A model generated the notes under the pieces. The model saw only the letters and a list, made by a program, of their open reading frames with translations, searched no databases and was not told where the DNA came from. A stretch of DNA of 64,000 bases from Cyprinodon diabolis (taxonomy: Eukaryota > Chordata > Actinopteri > Cyprinodontiformes > Cyprinodontidae), in the NCBI GenBank assembly GCA_030533445.1, contig CM060064.1, positions 42,688,787 through 42,752,786 of the forward strand, read 5' to 3'. Positions 45,384-59,200 of the stretch are shown piece after piece; within the stretch, counting starts at the first letter, position 1; each line of letters starts with the position of its first letter. Both the position numbers and the translations under genes were made by a program.

Positions 45384-47412
45384 TCGGCCATTTTGAATCA
45401 AACGTCACCCTTATGAAAATAGAATCACTATGTTAAAATATTTCTAAAAAATCAGTCGTTTTCCCAAAAGAGCTAGGACTTTTGGAATATATTCCTCTAA
45501 TAGCTACTTGTATGACGGTAAACACAGCATAGCTCTTCTTAAAAGTCCGTCACTCTAATTTTTCAAAAGTTTGTGTTAACAGGAAATTGTTGTATTTCAA
45601 AAAGTTTTATAGCAATCGTAGCCAAATTTGGAATAGTTATTTATCCTTTGATTATAGAAAAGACTGCCAAGTTTGGCATGAATCTATGCATGTTTGAGCA
45701 TCTTATGGGGTTTTCAACTGCCGCAGTATATGGCATTCAAGTTTAAAGATTTTTCTTTCTTTAAATTATTTCATAAATCATCTAAAAAAAATCTAGGACA
45801 TGCAAGATGTGTTCCTTGACATTTGCGATTTTTTTCGGGATTTTATTGCAAACTATGGATTTTTTATGATTTTTTTTGTTTTGAGTAGAGTCGGCCATTT
45901 TGAATTACATTTCACCCTGTTGTGAAATCACGGACCTCTTTTCAAAAAATTGTATAAAATCAGCCTTTTATCCAAATGAGCTAAAACTTTCAAAATACGT
46001 TCTTTACAAAGCCTGCTGTAAGCTGGTTACAATAGGAAAGCGCTTCTTTAAAGTCCGTCACTCTGATTTCTCAAAGGTTTGTGTTAACAGGAAATTGTTG
46101 TATCTCAAAAAGTTTTATAGCAATCCTAGCCAAATTTGGAACATTTATTTATCCTTTGATTATAGAAAAGACTGCCAAGTTTGGCGTGAATCTATGCATG
46201 TTTGAGCATCTTATGGGGTTTTCAACTGCCGCACTATAAGGCATTCACGTTTAAAGATTTTTCTTTCTTTAAATTATTTAATAAATCATCTAAAAAAAAT
46301 CTAGGACATGCGAGATGTGTTCCTTGACATTTGCGATTTTTTTCTGGATTTTATTTCAAAATATGGATTTTTTATGATTTTTTTTGTTTTGAGTAGAGTC
46401 GGCCATTTTGAATTACATTTCACCCTGTTGTGAAATCACGGACCTCTTTTCAAAAAATTGTATAAAATCAGTCTTTTATCCAAATGAGCTAATACTTTCA
46501 AAATACGTTCTTTCCAAAGCCTGCTGTAAGCTGGTTACAATAGCAAAGCGCTTTTTTAAAGTCTGTCACTCCTATTTTTCAAAAGTTTGTGTTAACAGGA
46601 AATTGTTATATCGCAAAAAGTTTTATAGCAATCCTAGCCAAATTTGGAACAGTTATTTATCCTTTGATTATAGAAAAGACTGCCAAGTTTGGCGTGAATC
46701 TATGCATGTTTGAGCATCTTATGGGGTTTTCAACTGCCGCAGTATATGGCATTCAAGTTTAAAGATTTTTCTTTCTTTAAATTATTTAATAAATCATCTA
46801 AAAAAAATCTAGGACATGCGAGATGTGTTCCTTGACATTTGCGATTTTTTTCTGGATTTTATTTCAAAATATGGATTTTTTATGATTTTTTTTGTTTTGA
46901 GTAGAGTCGGCCATTTTGAATTACATTTCACCCTGTTGTGAAATCACGGACCTCTTTTCAAAAAATTGTATAAAATCAGCCTTTTATCCAAATGAGCTAA
47001 TACTTTCAAAATACGTTCTTTACAAAGCCTGCTGTAAGCTGGTTACAATAGCAAAGCGCTTCTTTGAAGTCTGTCACTCTGATTTTTCAAAAGTTTGTGT
47101 TAACAGGAAATTGTTGTATCGCAAAAAGTTTTATAGCAATCCTAGCCAAATTTGGAACAGTTATTTATCCTTTGATTATAGAAAAGACTGCCAAGTTTGG
47201 CGTAAATCTATGCATGTTTGAGCATCTTATGAGGTTTTCAACTACCGCAGTATAAGGCATTCACGTTTAAAGATTTTTCTTTCTTTAAATTATTTAATAA
47301 ATCATCTAAAAAAAATCTAGGACATGCGAGATGTGTTCCTTGACATTTGTGATTTTTTTCGGGATTTTATTGCAAACTATGGATTTTTAATGATTTTTTT
47401 TGTTTTGAGTAG
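45384..47412. repeat. 508-bp tandem monomers of unit 1 (4 copies)
   Basis: Monomers start at TCGGCCATTTTGAA at 45384, 45891, 46399 and 46907. The first is more divergent and 507 bp long, the others exactly 508 bp. Each has the same internal order: TTTCACCCTGTTGTGAAATC, TTGTGTTAACAGGAAATTG, GCCAAATTTGGAA, AGACTGCCAAGTTTGG, ATGCATGTTTGAGCATCTTA, and an A/T-rich end GATTTTTTTTGTTTTGAGTA. Confidence 0.95.
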
Positions 47413-47725
47413 GGTGTATTACCGCTAACCGTGGATTTTGGCAGTGGTGTTTCTCCATCTTTTGAACATATACTTTTGACCCACCACCTGAGATGGCCGC
47501 AGCATCTATCTCACAGATGAGATTCATCCCAGATATTATATTTTATCCCTAGTTTAACCCTTCCTGACCAAAGCTGTGGTTGTCTCAGCAGGCCCAGAGG
47601 TAAAGCGTGGAACCCATTTTGCTGGGTCGGGAGGAGCAAGAAGGAGGCGGTCGCTTGGTTCCCGCGGTCGCAGCATACCAGGCGGTGTGAGCTGCGAGGG
47701 CCGCCCAATGCCACTTGTGGCTTTA

Positions 47726-47728
<3 letters not shown>
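47413..47728. repeat. GC-rich terminal block of unit 1
   Basis: Begins GTGTATTACCGCTAACCGTG, continues through ACCCACCACCTGAGATGGCC and GCGGTCGCAGCATACCAGGC, and ends GCCACTTGTGGCTTTAATT, which runs straight into the (ATT)n of the next unit. It is repeated at 52116-52430, 55946-56263 and 60220-60538, and in shortened form at 63791-63875. Short open frames on both strands are the same in all copies but resemble no protein I know. Confidence 0.9.
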
Positions 47729-47762
<34 letters not shown>

Positions 47763-47811
47763 GGCCCGAGCAGCAAAGCGCTGCGAAGGCCTATTGTATT
47801 TCGAAAGTTTC

Positions 47812-47867
<56 letters not shown>

Positions 47868-50800
47868 TTTCTTTTCTCACTTCAAACGCATTTTACGGGG
47901 ACTTCGCATATTCAAAAACTCAGGAAAACGTGGCAGTAAATTGTCCCCCGCGTGAAATAGCCGGTCTATAATGGAATCCAAAATGGCCGCCCCCAAATTA
48001 CGCCACAGCGCCCCCTAACGTGAGTTGGGGGAAACTGTAAGTCCCAGAGATTTGAACTTTGGCACACAGGTAGATCACCTCAAATCATGAAAAAAAGTCT
48101 CTTGGAGGTATGCCCTAAAACCCACAGGAAGTCAGCCATTTTGGGTCAAAGTGCGATTTTTGGCCATTTTTCATTTTCGCTCATGTCGAACTTTAACGAA
48201 CTCCTCCTAGGGATAATGAGCTATCGGCTTCAAACTCGGTCATTATGCAGTTAAGGCATTGGAGATTAAAAGTTATCAAAGGTTTTCGTTTTTGAGCATG
48301 TTTAAGGGGTCCCCAGGGGCCCCAAAGTTAGGGCACTTTTGAAGAATTTCAAAGTGGAATAACTTTTACAAAAAAAGTTCAAATCAAACCAAGTTAGGCA
48401 GTAAGGAGCCCCTTTGGGTGCTTGACCATACTGGATGGTCAAATGATGACATCATCTAAGCCCCGCCCCCTAAGGGAAGAAAGTCACTTTTTTCACTTGG
48501 GAGGGTCCCTTTCAGTCATATTAAACACCAGCACCTTGAAACTTTGTCAGATGATAGAAAACATGTTGGTCTAACTTCGTTTAAAGCACAAAGATTTTGA
48601 GTTAAATGGTGTTGCTATGGTGACCCGGCAAAGTCAGGTGTTTCGCCGTGATCATACTTTTGGCTCTCATCTCCTCATAGATCCTTCAATCTGCACCAAA
48701 GTCACTAGGATGGAACTTGGTCCAAGCCCACACAAGAATCTAGGCCAATAATCGATGGGCGTGGCTTACTTTCTATACAGCGCCCCCTAGAAAAACTAAA
48801 ACGACCAGCCCCAAGCCATGCAATGACTTAGGATTATGAAAGTTGGCACACATGTTAAACACCCCAGGACCTACAAAACAGCCTCTTGGACCCATGGTCT
48901 AAACCCCACAGGAAGTCGGCCATTTTTGATTGAAGTTCAAATTTTCACCGTAATTTTGCACTTTATAGCCTCTATATTTGAACGAACTCCTCCTACAGCT
49001 TTTGAGTCACAGGCTTCAAACTAACTCCAACTTGACTTGAGGCATTGGGGATCAAAAGTTATCAAAGGAATTTTTCTACATCAAAGCATGTGGGCGTGGC
49101 CAGGCGTCAAACTTGGTCATTAGGCAGGGAAACAAAGGGTAAGCCCCGTGCCATGTTATGACTGAGAGTTCTGAAACTTGGACCACTTATGTAACCCCTC
49201 AGGACCTACAAAAAAGTCTCTTGGGGCCATGGTCCAAATCACACAGGAAGTCGGCCATTTTGAATCAAAGAAATCCCTTTGCTTTCTTACCTTTGTGACC
49301 TATTTGAGCGAACTCCTCCTAGAGCTTTTGAGTTACACACTTTATATTCACCGTATAATGACTTGAGACATTGGGGATCAAAAGTTATCAAAGGAATTTT
49401 TCTAAATCAAAGCATGTGGGCGTGGCCAAGCGCCAAACTTGGTCATTAGGCAGGGAAACAAAGGGTAAGCCCCGTGCCATGTTATGACTGAGAGTTCTGA
49501 AACTTGGACCACTTATGTAACCCCTCAGGACCTACAAAAAAGTCTCTTGGGCCCATGGTCTAAACCTCTCATGAAGTCGGCCATTTTGAATCAAACGTCA
49601 CCCTTATGAAAATAGAATCACTATGTTAAAATATTTCTAAAAAATCAGTCGTTTTCCCAAAAACGCTAGGACTTTTGGAATATATTCCTCTAATAGCTAC
49701 TTGTATGACGGTAAACACAGCATAGCTCTTCTTAAAAGTCCGTCACTCTAATTTTTCAAAAGTTTGTGTTAACAGGAAATTGTTGTATTTCAAAAAGTTT
49801 TAAAGCAATCGTAGCCAAATTTGGAATAGTTATTTATCCTTTGATTATAGAAAAGACTGCCAAGTTTGGCATGAATCTATGCATGTTTGAGCATCTTATG
49901 GGGTTTTCAACTGCCGCAGTATATGGCATTCAAGTTTAAAGATTTTTCTTTCTTTAAATTATTTCATAAATCATCTAAAAAAAATCTAGGACATGCAAGA
50001 TGTGTTCCTTGACATTTGCGATTTTTTTCGGGATTTTATTGCAAACTATGGATTTTTTATGATTTTTTTTGTTTTGAGTAGAGTCGGCCATTTTGAATTA
50101 CATTTCACCCTGTTGTGAAATCACGGACCTCTTTTCAAAAAATTGTATAAAATCAGCCTTTTATCCAAATGAGCTAAAACTTTCAAAATACGTTCTTTAC
50201 AAAGCCTGCTGTAAGCTGGTTACAATAGGAAAGCGCTTCTTTAAAGTCCGTCACTCTGATTTCTCAAAGGTTTGTGTTAACAGGAAATTGTTGTATCTCA
50301 AAAAGTTTTATAGCAATCCTAGCCAAATTTGGAACATTTATTTATCCTTTGATTATAGAAAAGACTGCCAAGTTTGGCGTGAATCTATGCATGTTTGAGC
50401 ATCTTATGGGGTTTTCAACTGCCGCACTATAAGGCATTCACGTTTAAAGATTTTTCTTTCTTTAAATTATTTAATAAATCATCTAAAAAAAATCTAGGAC
50501 ATGCGAGATGTGTTCCTTGACATTTGCGATTTTTTTCTGGATTTTATTTCAAAATATGGATTTTTTATGATTTTTTTTGTTTTGAGTAGAGTCGGCCATT
50601 TTGAATTACATTTCACCCTGTTGTGAAATCACGGACCTCTTTTCAAAAAATTGTATAAAATCAGTCTTTTATCCAAATGAGCTAATACTTTCAAAATACG
50701 TTCTTTCCAAAGCCTGCTGTAAGCTGGTTACAATAGCAAAGCGCTTTTTTAAAGTCTGTCACTCCTATTTTTCAAAAGTTTGTGTTAACAGGAAATTGTT

Positions 50801-52430
50801 ATATCGCAAAAAGTTTTATAGCAATCCTAGCCAAATTTGGAACAGTTATTTATCCTTTGATTATAGAAAAGACTGCCAAGTTTGGCGTGAATCTATGCAT
50901 GTTTGAGCATCTTATGGGGTTTTCAACTGCCGCAGTATATGGCATTCAAGTTTAAAGATTTTTCTTTCTTTAAATTATTTAATAAATCATCTAAAAAAAA
51001 TCTAGGACATGCAAGATGTGTTCCTTGACATTTGTGATTTTTTTCGGGATTTTATTGCAAACTATGGATTTTTAATGATTTTTTTTGTTTTGAGTAGAGT
51101 CGGCCATTTTGAATTACATTTTACCCTGTTGTAAAATCACGGACCTCTTTTCAAAAAATTGTATAAAATCAGCCTTTTATCCAAATGAGCTAAAACTTTC
51201 AAAATACGTTCTTTACAAAGCCTGCTGTAAGCTGGTTACAATAGGAAAGCGCTTCTTTAAAGTCCGTCACTCTGATTTCTCAAAAGTTTGTGTTAACAGG
51301 AAATTGTTGTATCTCAAAAAGTTTTATAGCAATCCTAGCCAAATTTGGAACATTCATTTATCCTTTGATTATAGAAAAGACTGCCAAGTTTGGCCTACAT
51401 CTATGCATGTTTGAGCATCTTATGGGGTTTTCAACTGCCGCAGTATAAGGCATTCACGTTTAAAGATTTTTCTTTCTTTAAATTATTTAATAAATCATCT
51501 AAAAAAAATCTAGGACATGCGAGATGTGTTCCTTGACATTTGCGATTTTTTTCTGGATTTTATTTCAAAATATGGATTTTTTATGATTTTTTTTGTTTTG
51601 AGTAGAGTCGGCCATTTTGAATTACATTTCACCCTGTTGTGAAATCACGGACCTCTTTTCAAAAAATTGTATAAAATCAGCCTTTTATCCAAATGAGCTA
51701 ATACTTTCAAAATACGTTCTTTACAAAGCCTGCTGTAAGCTGGTTACAATAGCAAAGCGCTTCTTTGAAGTCTGTCACTCTGATTTTTCAAAAGTTTGTG
51801 TTAACAGGAAATTGTTGTATCGCAAAAAGTTTTATAGCAATCCTAGCCAAATTTGGAACAGTTATTTATCCTTTGATTATAGAAAAGACTGCCAAGTTTG
51901 GCGTAAATCTATGCATGTTTGAGCATCTTATGAGGTTTTCAACTGCCGCAGTATAAGGCATTCACGTTTAAAGATTTTTCTTTCTTTAAATTATTTAATA
52001 AATCATCTAAAAAAAATCTAGGACATGCGAGATGTGTTCCTTGACATTTGTGATTTTTTTCGGGATTTTATTGCAAACTATGGATTTTTAATGATTTTTT
52101 TTTGTTTTGAGTAGGGTGTATTACCGCTAACCGTGGATTTTGGCGGTGGTGTTTCTCCATCTTTTGAACATATACTTTTGACCCACCACCTGAGATGGCC
52201 GCAGCATCTATCTCACAGATGAGATTCATCCCAGATATTATATTTTATCCCTAGTTTAACCCTTCCTGACCAAAGCTGTGGTTGTCTCAGCAGGCCCAGA
52301 GGTAAAGCGTGGAACCCATTTTGCTGGGTCGGGAGGAGCAAGAAGGAGGCGGTCGCTTGGTTCCCGCGGTCGCAGCATACCAGGCGGTGCGAGCTGCGAG
52401 GGCCGCCCAATGCCACTTGTGGCTTTAATT
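47729..52430. repeat. Array unit 2 (type A, five monomers)
   Basis: (ATT)n, one palindrome at 47761, (TTA)n to about 47870, and a leader from 47884 almost identical to unit 1. Monomers start at 49577, 50084, 50592, 51100 and 51608, then comes the terminal block. It has one monomer more than unit 1: the copy at 51100 resembles the 50084 type rather than its neighbours, which explains most of the length difference. Confidence 0.93.
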
Positions 52431-55400
52431 ATTATTATTATTAGGCCCGAGCAGCAAAGTGCTGCGAAGGCCTATTGTATTTCGAAAGTTTCTTATTATT
52501 ATTATTATTACGATTCTTGTAGCACTTTGAACGCATTTTACGGGGACTTCGCATATTCAAAAACTCAGGAAAACGTGGCAGTAAATTGTCCCCCGCGTGA
52601 AATAGCCGGTCTATAATAGAATCAAAAATGGCCGCCCCCAAATTACGCCACAGCGCCCCCTAACGTGAGTTGGGGGAAACTGTAAGTCCCAGAGATCTGA
52701 ATTTTGGCACACAGGTAGATCTCCTCAAATCATGAAAAAAAGTCTCTTGGAGGTATGCCCTAAAACCCACAGGAAGTCAGCCATTTTGGGTCAAAGTGCG
52801 ATTTTTGGCCATTTTTCATTTTCGCTCATGTCGAACTTTAACGAACTCCTCCTAGGGATTATGAGCTATCGGCTTCAAACTCGGTCATTATGCAGTTAAG
52901 GCATTGGAGATTAAAAGTTATCAAAGGTTTTCGTTTTTGAGCATGTTTAAGGGGTCCCCAGGGGCCCCAAAGTTAGGCTACTTTTGAAGAATTTCAAAGT
53001 TGAATAACTTTTACAAAAAAAATTCAAATCAAACCAAGTTTGGCAGTAAGGAGCCCCTTTGGGTGCTTGACCATACTGGATGGTCAAATGATGACATCAT
53101 CTAAGCCCCGCCCCCTAAGGGAAGAAAGTTACTTTTTTCACTTGGGAGGGTCCCTTTCACTCATTTTAAACACCAGCACCTTGAAACTTTGTCAGATGAT
53201 AGAAAACAGGTTGGTCTAACTTCGTTTAAAGCACAGAGAGTCTGAGTTAAATGGTGTTGCCGTGGCACCATGGCGAAGTGAGGCGTTTCGCCATGAAAAT
53301 ACGATTGGCTCTCATTTCCTCAATAATAATCAGATCTGCACCAAAATAACAAGAGATGATCCTAGTCCAACTCCCAACAGGAATCCAGAGCAATATTTTG
53401 TGGGCGGGGCTTAATTTCCCTACAGCGCCCCCTAGAAATAACAAACTTCAAACCATCAGCCCCAAGCCGTTTTTAGTCCAGGAATATTGAAACTTTGAAC
53501 ACATTTGCATCTCATCAGGCCCCAACTAAAAGCCTCTTGAAGACACGGTCTAAACCCCACCGGAAGTCGGCCATTTTGAATTACATTTTACCCTGTTGTG
53601 AAATCACAGACCTCTTTTCAAAAAATTGTATAAAATCAGCCTTTTATCCAAATGAGCTAAAACTTTCAAAATACGTTCTTTACAAAGCCTGCTATAAGCT
53701 GGTTACAATAGTAAAGCGCTTCTTTAAAGTCCGTCACTCTGATTTTTCAAAAGTTTGCGTTCTCGCCTAATAGTTGGTCAAGTGGACAGATAATGCCAGG
53801 AAATAATTCAGCCCCTAGCCATGCTCGTTCCTAGGATAATAAAACTGGGCACACATCTGTATGAGCTCTCCACCTACAAAAAGTTTCATTGGAGCCATGG
53901 TCTAAACCTCTCATGAAGTCGGCCATTTTTAATCAAACGGCACCCTTATGAAAATAGAATCACTATGTTAAAATATTTCTAAAAAATCAGTCGTTTTCCT
54001 AAAAGAGCTAGGACTTTTGGAATATATTCCTCTAATCGCTACTGGTTTGATGGTAAACACAGCATAGCTCTTCTTAAAAGTCCGTCACTCTGATTTTTCA
54101 CAATTTTTTGTTAACAGGAAATTGTTGTATCTCAAAAAGTTTTATAGCAATCGTAGCCAAATTTGGTACAGTTATTTATCCTTTGATTATAGAAAAGACT
54201 GCCAAGTTTGGCGTGAATCTATGCATGTTTGAGCATCTTATGGGGTTTTCAACTGCCGCAGTATATGGCATTCAAGTTTAAAGATTTTTCTTTCTTTAAA
54301 TTATTTAATAAATCATCTAAAAAAAATCTAGGATATGCAAGATGTGTTCCTTGACATTTGTGATTTTTTTCGGGATTTTATTGCAAACTATGGATTTTTA
54401 ATGATTTTTTTTGTTTTGAGTAGAGTCGGCCATTTTGAATTACATTTTACCCTGTTGTGAAATCACGGACCTCTTTTCAAAAAATTGTATAAAATCAGCC
54501 TTTTATCCAAATGAGCTAATACTTTCAAAATACGTTCTTTACAAAGCCTGCTGTAAGCTGGTTACAATAGCAAAGCGCTTCTTTAAAGTCTGTCACTCTG
54601 ATTTTTCACAAGTTTGTGTTAACAGGAAATTGTTGTATCGCAAAAAGTTTTATAGCAATCCTAGCCAAATTTGGAACAGTTATTTATCCTTTGATTATAG
54701 AAAAGACTGCCAAGTTTGGCGTAAATCTATGCATGTTTGAGCATCTTATGAGGTTTTCAACTGCCGCAGTATAAGGCATTCACGTTTAAAGATTTTTCTT
54801 TCTTTAAATTATTTAATAAATCATCTAAAAAAAATCTAGGACATGCGAGATGTGTTCCTTGACATTTGCGATTTTTTTCGGGATTTTATTGCAAACTATG
54901 GATTTTTAATGATTTCTGTTGTTTTGAGTAGAGTCGGCCATTTTGAATTACATTTCACCCTGTTGTGAAATCACTGACCTCTTTTCCAAAATTTTTATAA
55001 AATCAGCCTTTTATCCAAATGAGCTAATACTTTCAAAATACGTTCTTTACAAAGCCTGCTGTAAGCTGGTTACAATAGCAAAGCGCTTCTTTAAAGTCTG
55101 TCACTCTGATTTTTCAAAAGTTTGTGTTAACAGGAAATTGTTGTATCGCTAAATTTTTTATAGCAATCCTAGCCAAATTTGGAACATTTATTTATCCTTT
55201 GATTATAGAAAAGACTGCCAAGTGTGGCCTAAATCTATGCATGTTTGAGCATCTTATGAGGTTTTCAACTGCCGCAGTATAAGGCATTCACGTTTAAAGA
55301 TTTTTCTTTCTTTAAATTATTGAATAAATCATCTAAAAAAAATCTAGGACATGCGAGATGTGTTCCTTGACATTTGCGATTTTTTTCGGGATTTTATTGC

Positions 55401-56263
55401 AAACTATGGATTTTTAATGATTTTTTTTGTTTTGAGTAGAGTCGGCCATTTTGAATTACATTTCACCCTGTTGTGAAATCACTGACCTCTTTTCAAAAAA
55501 TTTTATAAAATCAGCCTTTTATCCAAATGAGCTAATACTTTCAAAATACGTTCTTTACAAAGCCTGCTGTAAGCTGGTTACAATAGCAAAGCGCTTCTTT
55601 AAAGTCTGTCACTCTGATTTTTCAAAAGTTTGTGTTAACAGGAAATTGTTGTATCGCAAAAAGTTTTATAGCAATCCTAGCCAAATTTGGAACAGTTATT
55701 TATCCTTTGATTATAGAAAAGACTGCCAAGTTTGGCGTAAATCTATGCATGTTTGAGCATCTTATGAGGTTTTCAACTGCCGCAGTATAAGGCATTCACG
55801 TTTAAAGATTTTTCTTTCTTTAAATTATTTAATAAATCATCTAAAAAAAATCTAGGACATGCGAGATGTGTTCCTTGACATTTGCGATTTTTTTCGGGAT
55901 TTTATTGCAAACTATGGATTTTTAATGATTTTTTTTGTTTTGAGTAGGGTGTATTACCGCTAACCGTGGATTTTGGCGGTGGTGTTTCTCCATCTTTTGA
56001 ACATATACTTTTGACCCACCACCTGAGATGGCCGCAGCATCTATCTCACAGATGAGATTCATCCCAGATATTATATTTTATCCCTAGTTTAACCCTTCCT
56101 GACCAAAGCTGTGGTTGTCTCAGCAGGCCCAGAGGTAAAGCGTGGAACCCATTTTGCTGGGTCGGGAGGAGCAAGAAGGAGGCGGTCGCTTGGTTCCCGC
56201 GGTCGCAGCATACCAGGCGGTGCGAGCTGCGAGGGCCGCCCAATGCCACTTGTGGCTTTAATT
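52431..56263. repeat. Array unit 3 (type B)
   Basis: Palindrome at 52442, a short (TTA)n, and a head that reads CGATTCTTGTAGCACTTTGA before ACGCATTTTACGGGG. The leader is shorter (to 53566), and after about 53250 it differs from type A (GTGGCACCATGGCGAAGTGA for GGTGACCCGGCAAAGTCAGG). It lacks the two GGGCGTGGCCA-containing repeats. A broken monomer (53567-53760) and a unique spacer precede four full monomers at 53919, 54426, 54934 and 55442. Confidence 0.92.
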
Positions 56264-59200
56264 ATTATTATTATTTTTCTTTTCTCACTTCAAACGCATT
56301 TTACGGGGACTTCGCATATTCAAAAACTCAGGAAAACGTGGCAGTAAATTGTCCCCCGCGTGAAATAGCCGGTCTATAATGGAATCCAAAATGGCCGACC
56401 CCAAATTACGCCACAGCGCCACCTAACGTGAGTTGGGGGAAACTGTAAGTCCCAGAGATTTGAATTTTGGCACACAGGTAGATCTCATCAAATCATGAAA
56501 AAAAGTCTCTTGGAGGTATGCCCTAAAACCCACAGGAAGTCAGCCATTTTGGGTCAAAGTGCGATTTTTGGCCATTTTTCATTTTCGCTCATGTCGAACT
56601 TTAACGAACTCCTCCTAGGGATAATGAGCTATCGGCTTCAAACTCGGTCATTTTGCAGTTAAGGCATTGGAGATTAAAAGTTATCAAAGGTTTTCGTTTT
56701 TGAGCATGTTTAAGGGGTCCCCAGGGGCCCCAAAGTTAGGCTACTTTTGAAGAATTTCAAAGTTGAATAACTTTTACAAAAAAAATTCAAATCAAACCAA
56801 GTTTGGCAGTAAGGAGCCCCTTTGGGTGCTTGACCATACTGGATGGTCAAATGATGACATCATCTAAGCCCCGCCCCCTAAGGGAAGAAAGTTACTTTTT
56901 TCATTTGGGAGGGTCCCTTTCACTCATTTTAAACACCAGCACCTTGAAACTTTGTCAGATGATAGAAAACATGTTGGTCTAACTTCGTTTAAAGCACAGA
57001 GAGTCTGAGTTAAATGGTGTTGCCGTGGCGCCATGGCGAAGTGAGGCGTTTCGCCATGAAAATACGATTGGCTCTCATTTCCTCATTAATAATCAGATCT
57101 GCACCAAAATAACAAGAGATGATCCTAGTCCAACTCCCAACAGGAATCCAGAGCAATATTTTGTGGGCAGGACTTAATTTCCCTACAGCGCCCCCTAGAA
57201 CTAACAAACTTCAAACCACCAGCCCCAAGCCGTTTTTAGTCCAACAATATTGAAACTTTGAACACATTTGCATCTCATCAGGCCCTAACTAAAAGCCTCT
57301 TGGAGCCATGGTCTAAACCCCACCGGAAGTCGGCCATTTTGAATTACATTTTACCCTGTTGTGAAATCACGGACCTCTTTTCAAAAAATTGTATAAAATC
57401 AGCCTTTTATCCAAATGAGCTAAAACTTTCAAAATACGTTCTTTACAAAGCCTGCTGTAAGCTGGTTACAATAGCAAAGCGCTTCTTTAAAGTCTGTCAC
57501 TCTGATTTTTCAAAAGTTTGCGTTCTTGCCTAATAGTTGGTCAAGTGGACAGATAATGCCAGGAAATAATTCAGCCCCTAGCCATGCTCGTTCCTAGGAT
57601 AATGAAATTTGGCACACATCTGTATGAGTTCTCCACCTACAAAAAGTTTCATTGGAGCCATGGTCTAAACCTCTCATGAAGTCGGCCATTTTGAATCAAA
57701 CGGCACCCTTATGAAAATAGAATCACTCTGTTAAAATATTTCTAAAAAATCAGTCGTTTTCTCAAAAGAGCTAGGACTTTTGGAATATATTCCTCTAATC
57801 GCTACTTGTTTGATGGTAAACACAGCATAGCTCTTCTTAAAAGTCCGTCACTCTGATTTTTCAAAAGTTTGTGTTAACAGGAAATTGTTGTATCTCAAAA
57901 AGTTTTATAGCAATCCTAGCCAAATTTGGAACATTTATTTATCCTTTGATTATAGAAAAGACTGCCAAGTTTGGCGTGAATCTATGCATGTTTGACTATC
58001 TTATGGGGTTTTCAACTGCCGCAGTATATGGCATTCAAGTTTAAAGATTTTTCTTTCTTTAAATTATTTAATAAATCATCTAAAAAAAATCTAGGACATG
58101 CAAGATGTGTTCCTTGACATTTGTGATTTTTTTCGGGATTTTATTGCAAACTATGGATTTTTTATGATTTTTTTTGTTTTGAGTAGAGTCGGCCATTTTG
58201 AATTACATTTTACCCTGTTGTAAAATCACGGACCTCTTTTCAAAAAATTGTATAAAATCAGCCTTTTATCCAAATGAGCTAAAACTTTCAAAATACGTTC
58301 TTTACAAAGCCTGCTGTAAGCTGGTTACAATAGGAAAGCGCTTCTTTAAAGTCCGTCACTCTGATTTCTCAAAAGTTTGTGTTAACAGGAAATTGTTGTA
58401 TCTCAAAAAGTTTTATAGCAATCCTAGCCAAATTTGGAACATTTATTTATCCTTTGATTATAGAAAAGACTGCCAAGTTTGGCGTGAATCTATGCATGTT
58501 TGAGCATCTTATGGGGTTTTCAACTGCCGCAGTATAAGGCATTCACGTTTAAAGATTTTTCTTTCTTTAAATTATTTAATAAATCATCTAAAAAAAATCT
58601 AGGACATGCAAGATGTGTTCCTTGACATTTGTGATTTTTTTCGGGATTTTATTGCAAACTATGGATTTTTAATGATTTTTTTTGTTTTGAGTAGAGTCGG
58701 CCATTTTGAATTACATTTTACCCTGTTGTAAAATCACGGACCTCTTTTCAAAAAATTGTATAAAATCAGCCTTTTATCCAAATGAGCTAAAACTTTCAAA
58801 ATACGTTCTTTACAAAGCCTGCTGTAAGCTGGTTACAATAGCAAAGCGCTTTTTTAAAGTCTGTCACTCCTATTTTTCAAAAGTTTGTGTTAACAGGAAA
58901 TTGTTATATCGCAAAAAGTTTTATAGTAATCCTAGCCAAATTTGGAACAGTTATTTATCCTTTGATTATAGAAAAGACTGCCAAGTTTGGCGTGAATCTA
59001 TGCATGTTTGAGCATCTTATGGGGTTTTCAACTGCCGCAGTATATGGCATTCAAGTTTAAAGATTTTTCTTTCTTTAAATTATTTAATAAATCATCTAAA
59101 AAAAAATCTAGGACATGCAAGATGTGTTCCTTGACATTTGTGATTTTTTTCGGGATTTTATTGCAAACTATGGATTTTTAATGATTTTTTTTGTTTTGAG

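Larger units (their letters stand above)
43390..47728. repeat. Array unit 1 (type A)
   Basis: Order of parts: palindrome cluster, (TTA)n tract 43618-43674, leader 43691-45383, four 508-bp monomers 45384-47412, terminal block 47413-47728. The leader holds successive GTCAGCCATTTTG or GTCGGCCATTTTG sites (43937, 44723, 45057, 45384); the last three are about 330 bp apart and the surrounding text (CATGTGGGCGTGGCCA, GGACCTACAAAAAAG) repeats with the same spacing. CAGCGCCCCCTA and GATGACATCATC also recur. No gene was recognised. Read in parallel, units 1 and 2 differ at only a handful of positions. Confidence 0.93.

Noticed and set aside
43390..47728. Helitron interpretation of the array units
   Set aside because: A hairpin exists, but it lies at the head of units, and no TC start, CTRR end or Rep/helicase sequence was found.
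43434..47971. Poly-Ile/Tyr open frames across (TTA)n tracts
   Set aside because: They are translations of microsatellites joined to leader sequence.
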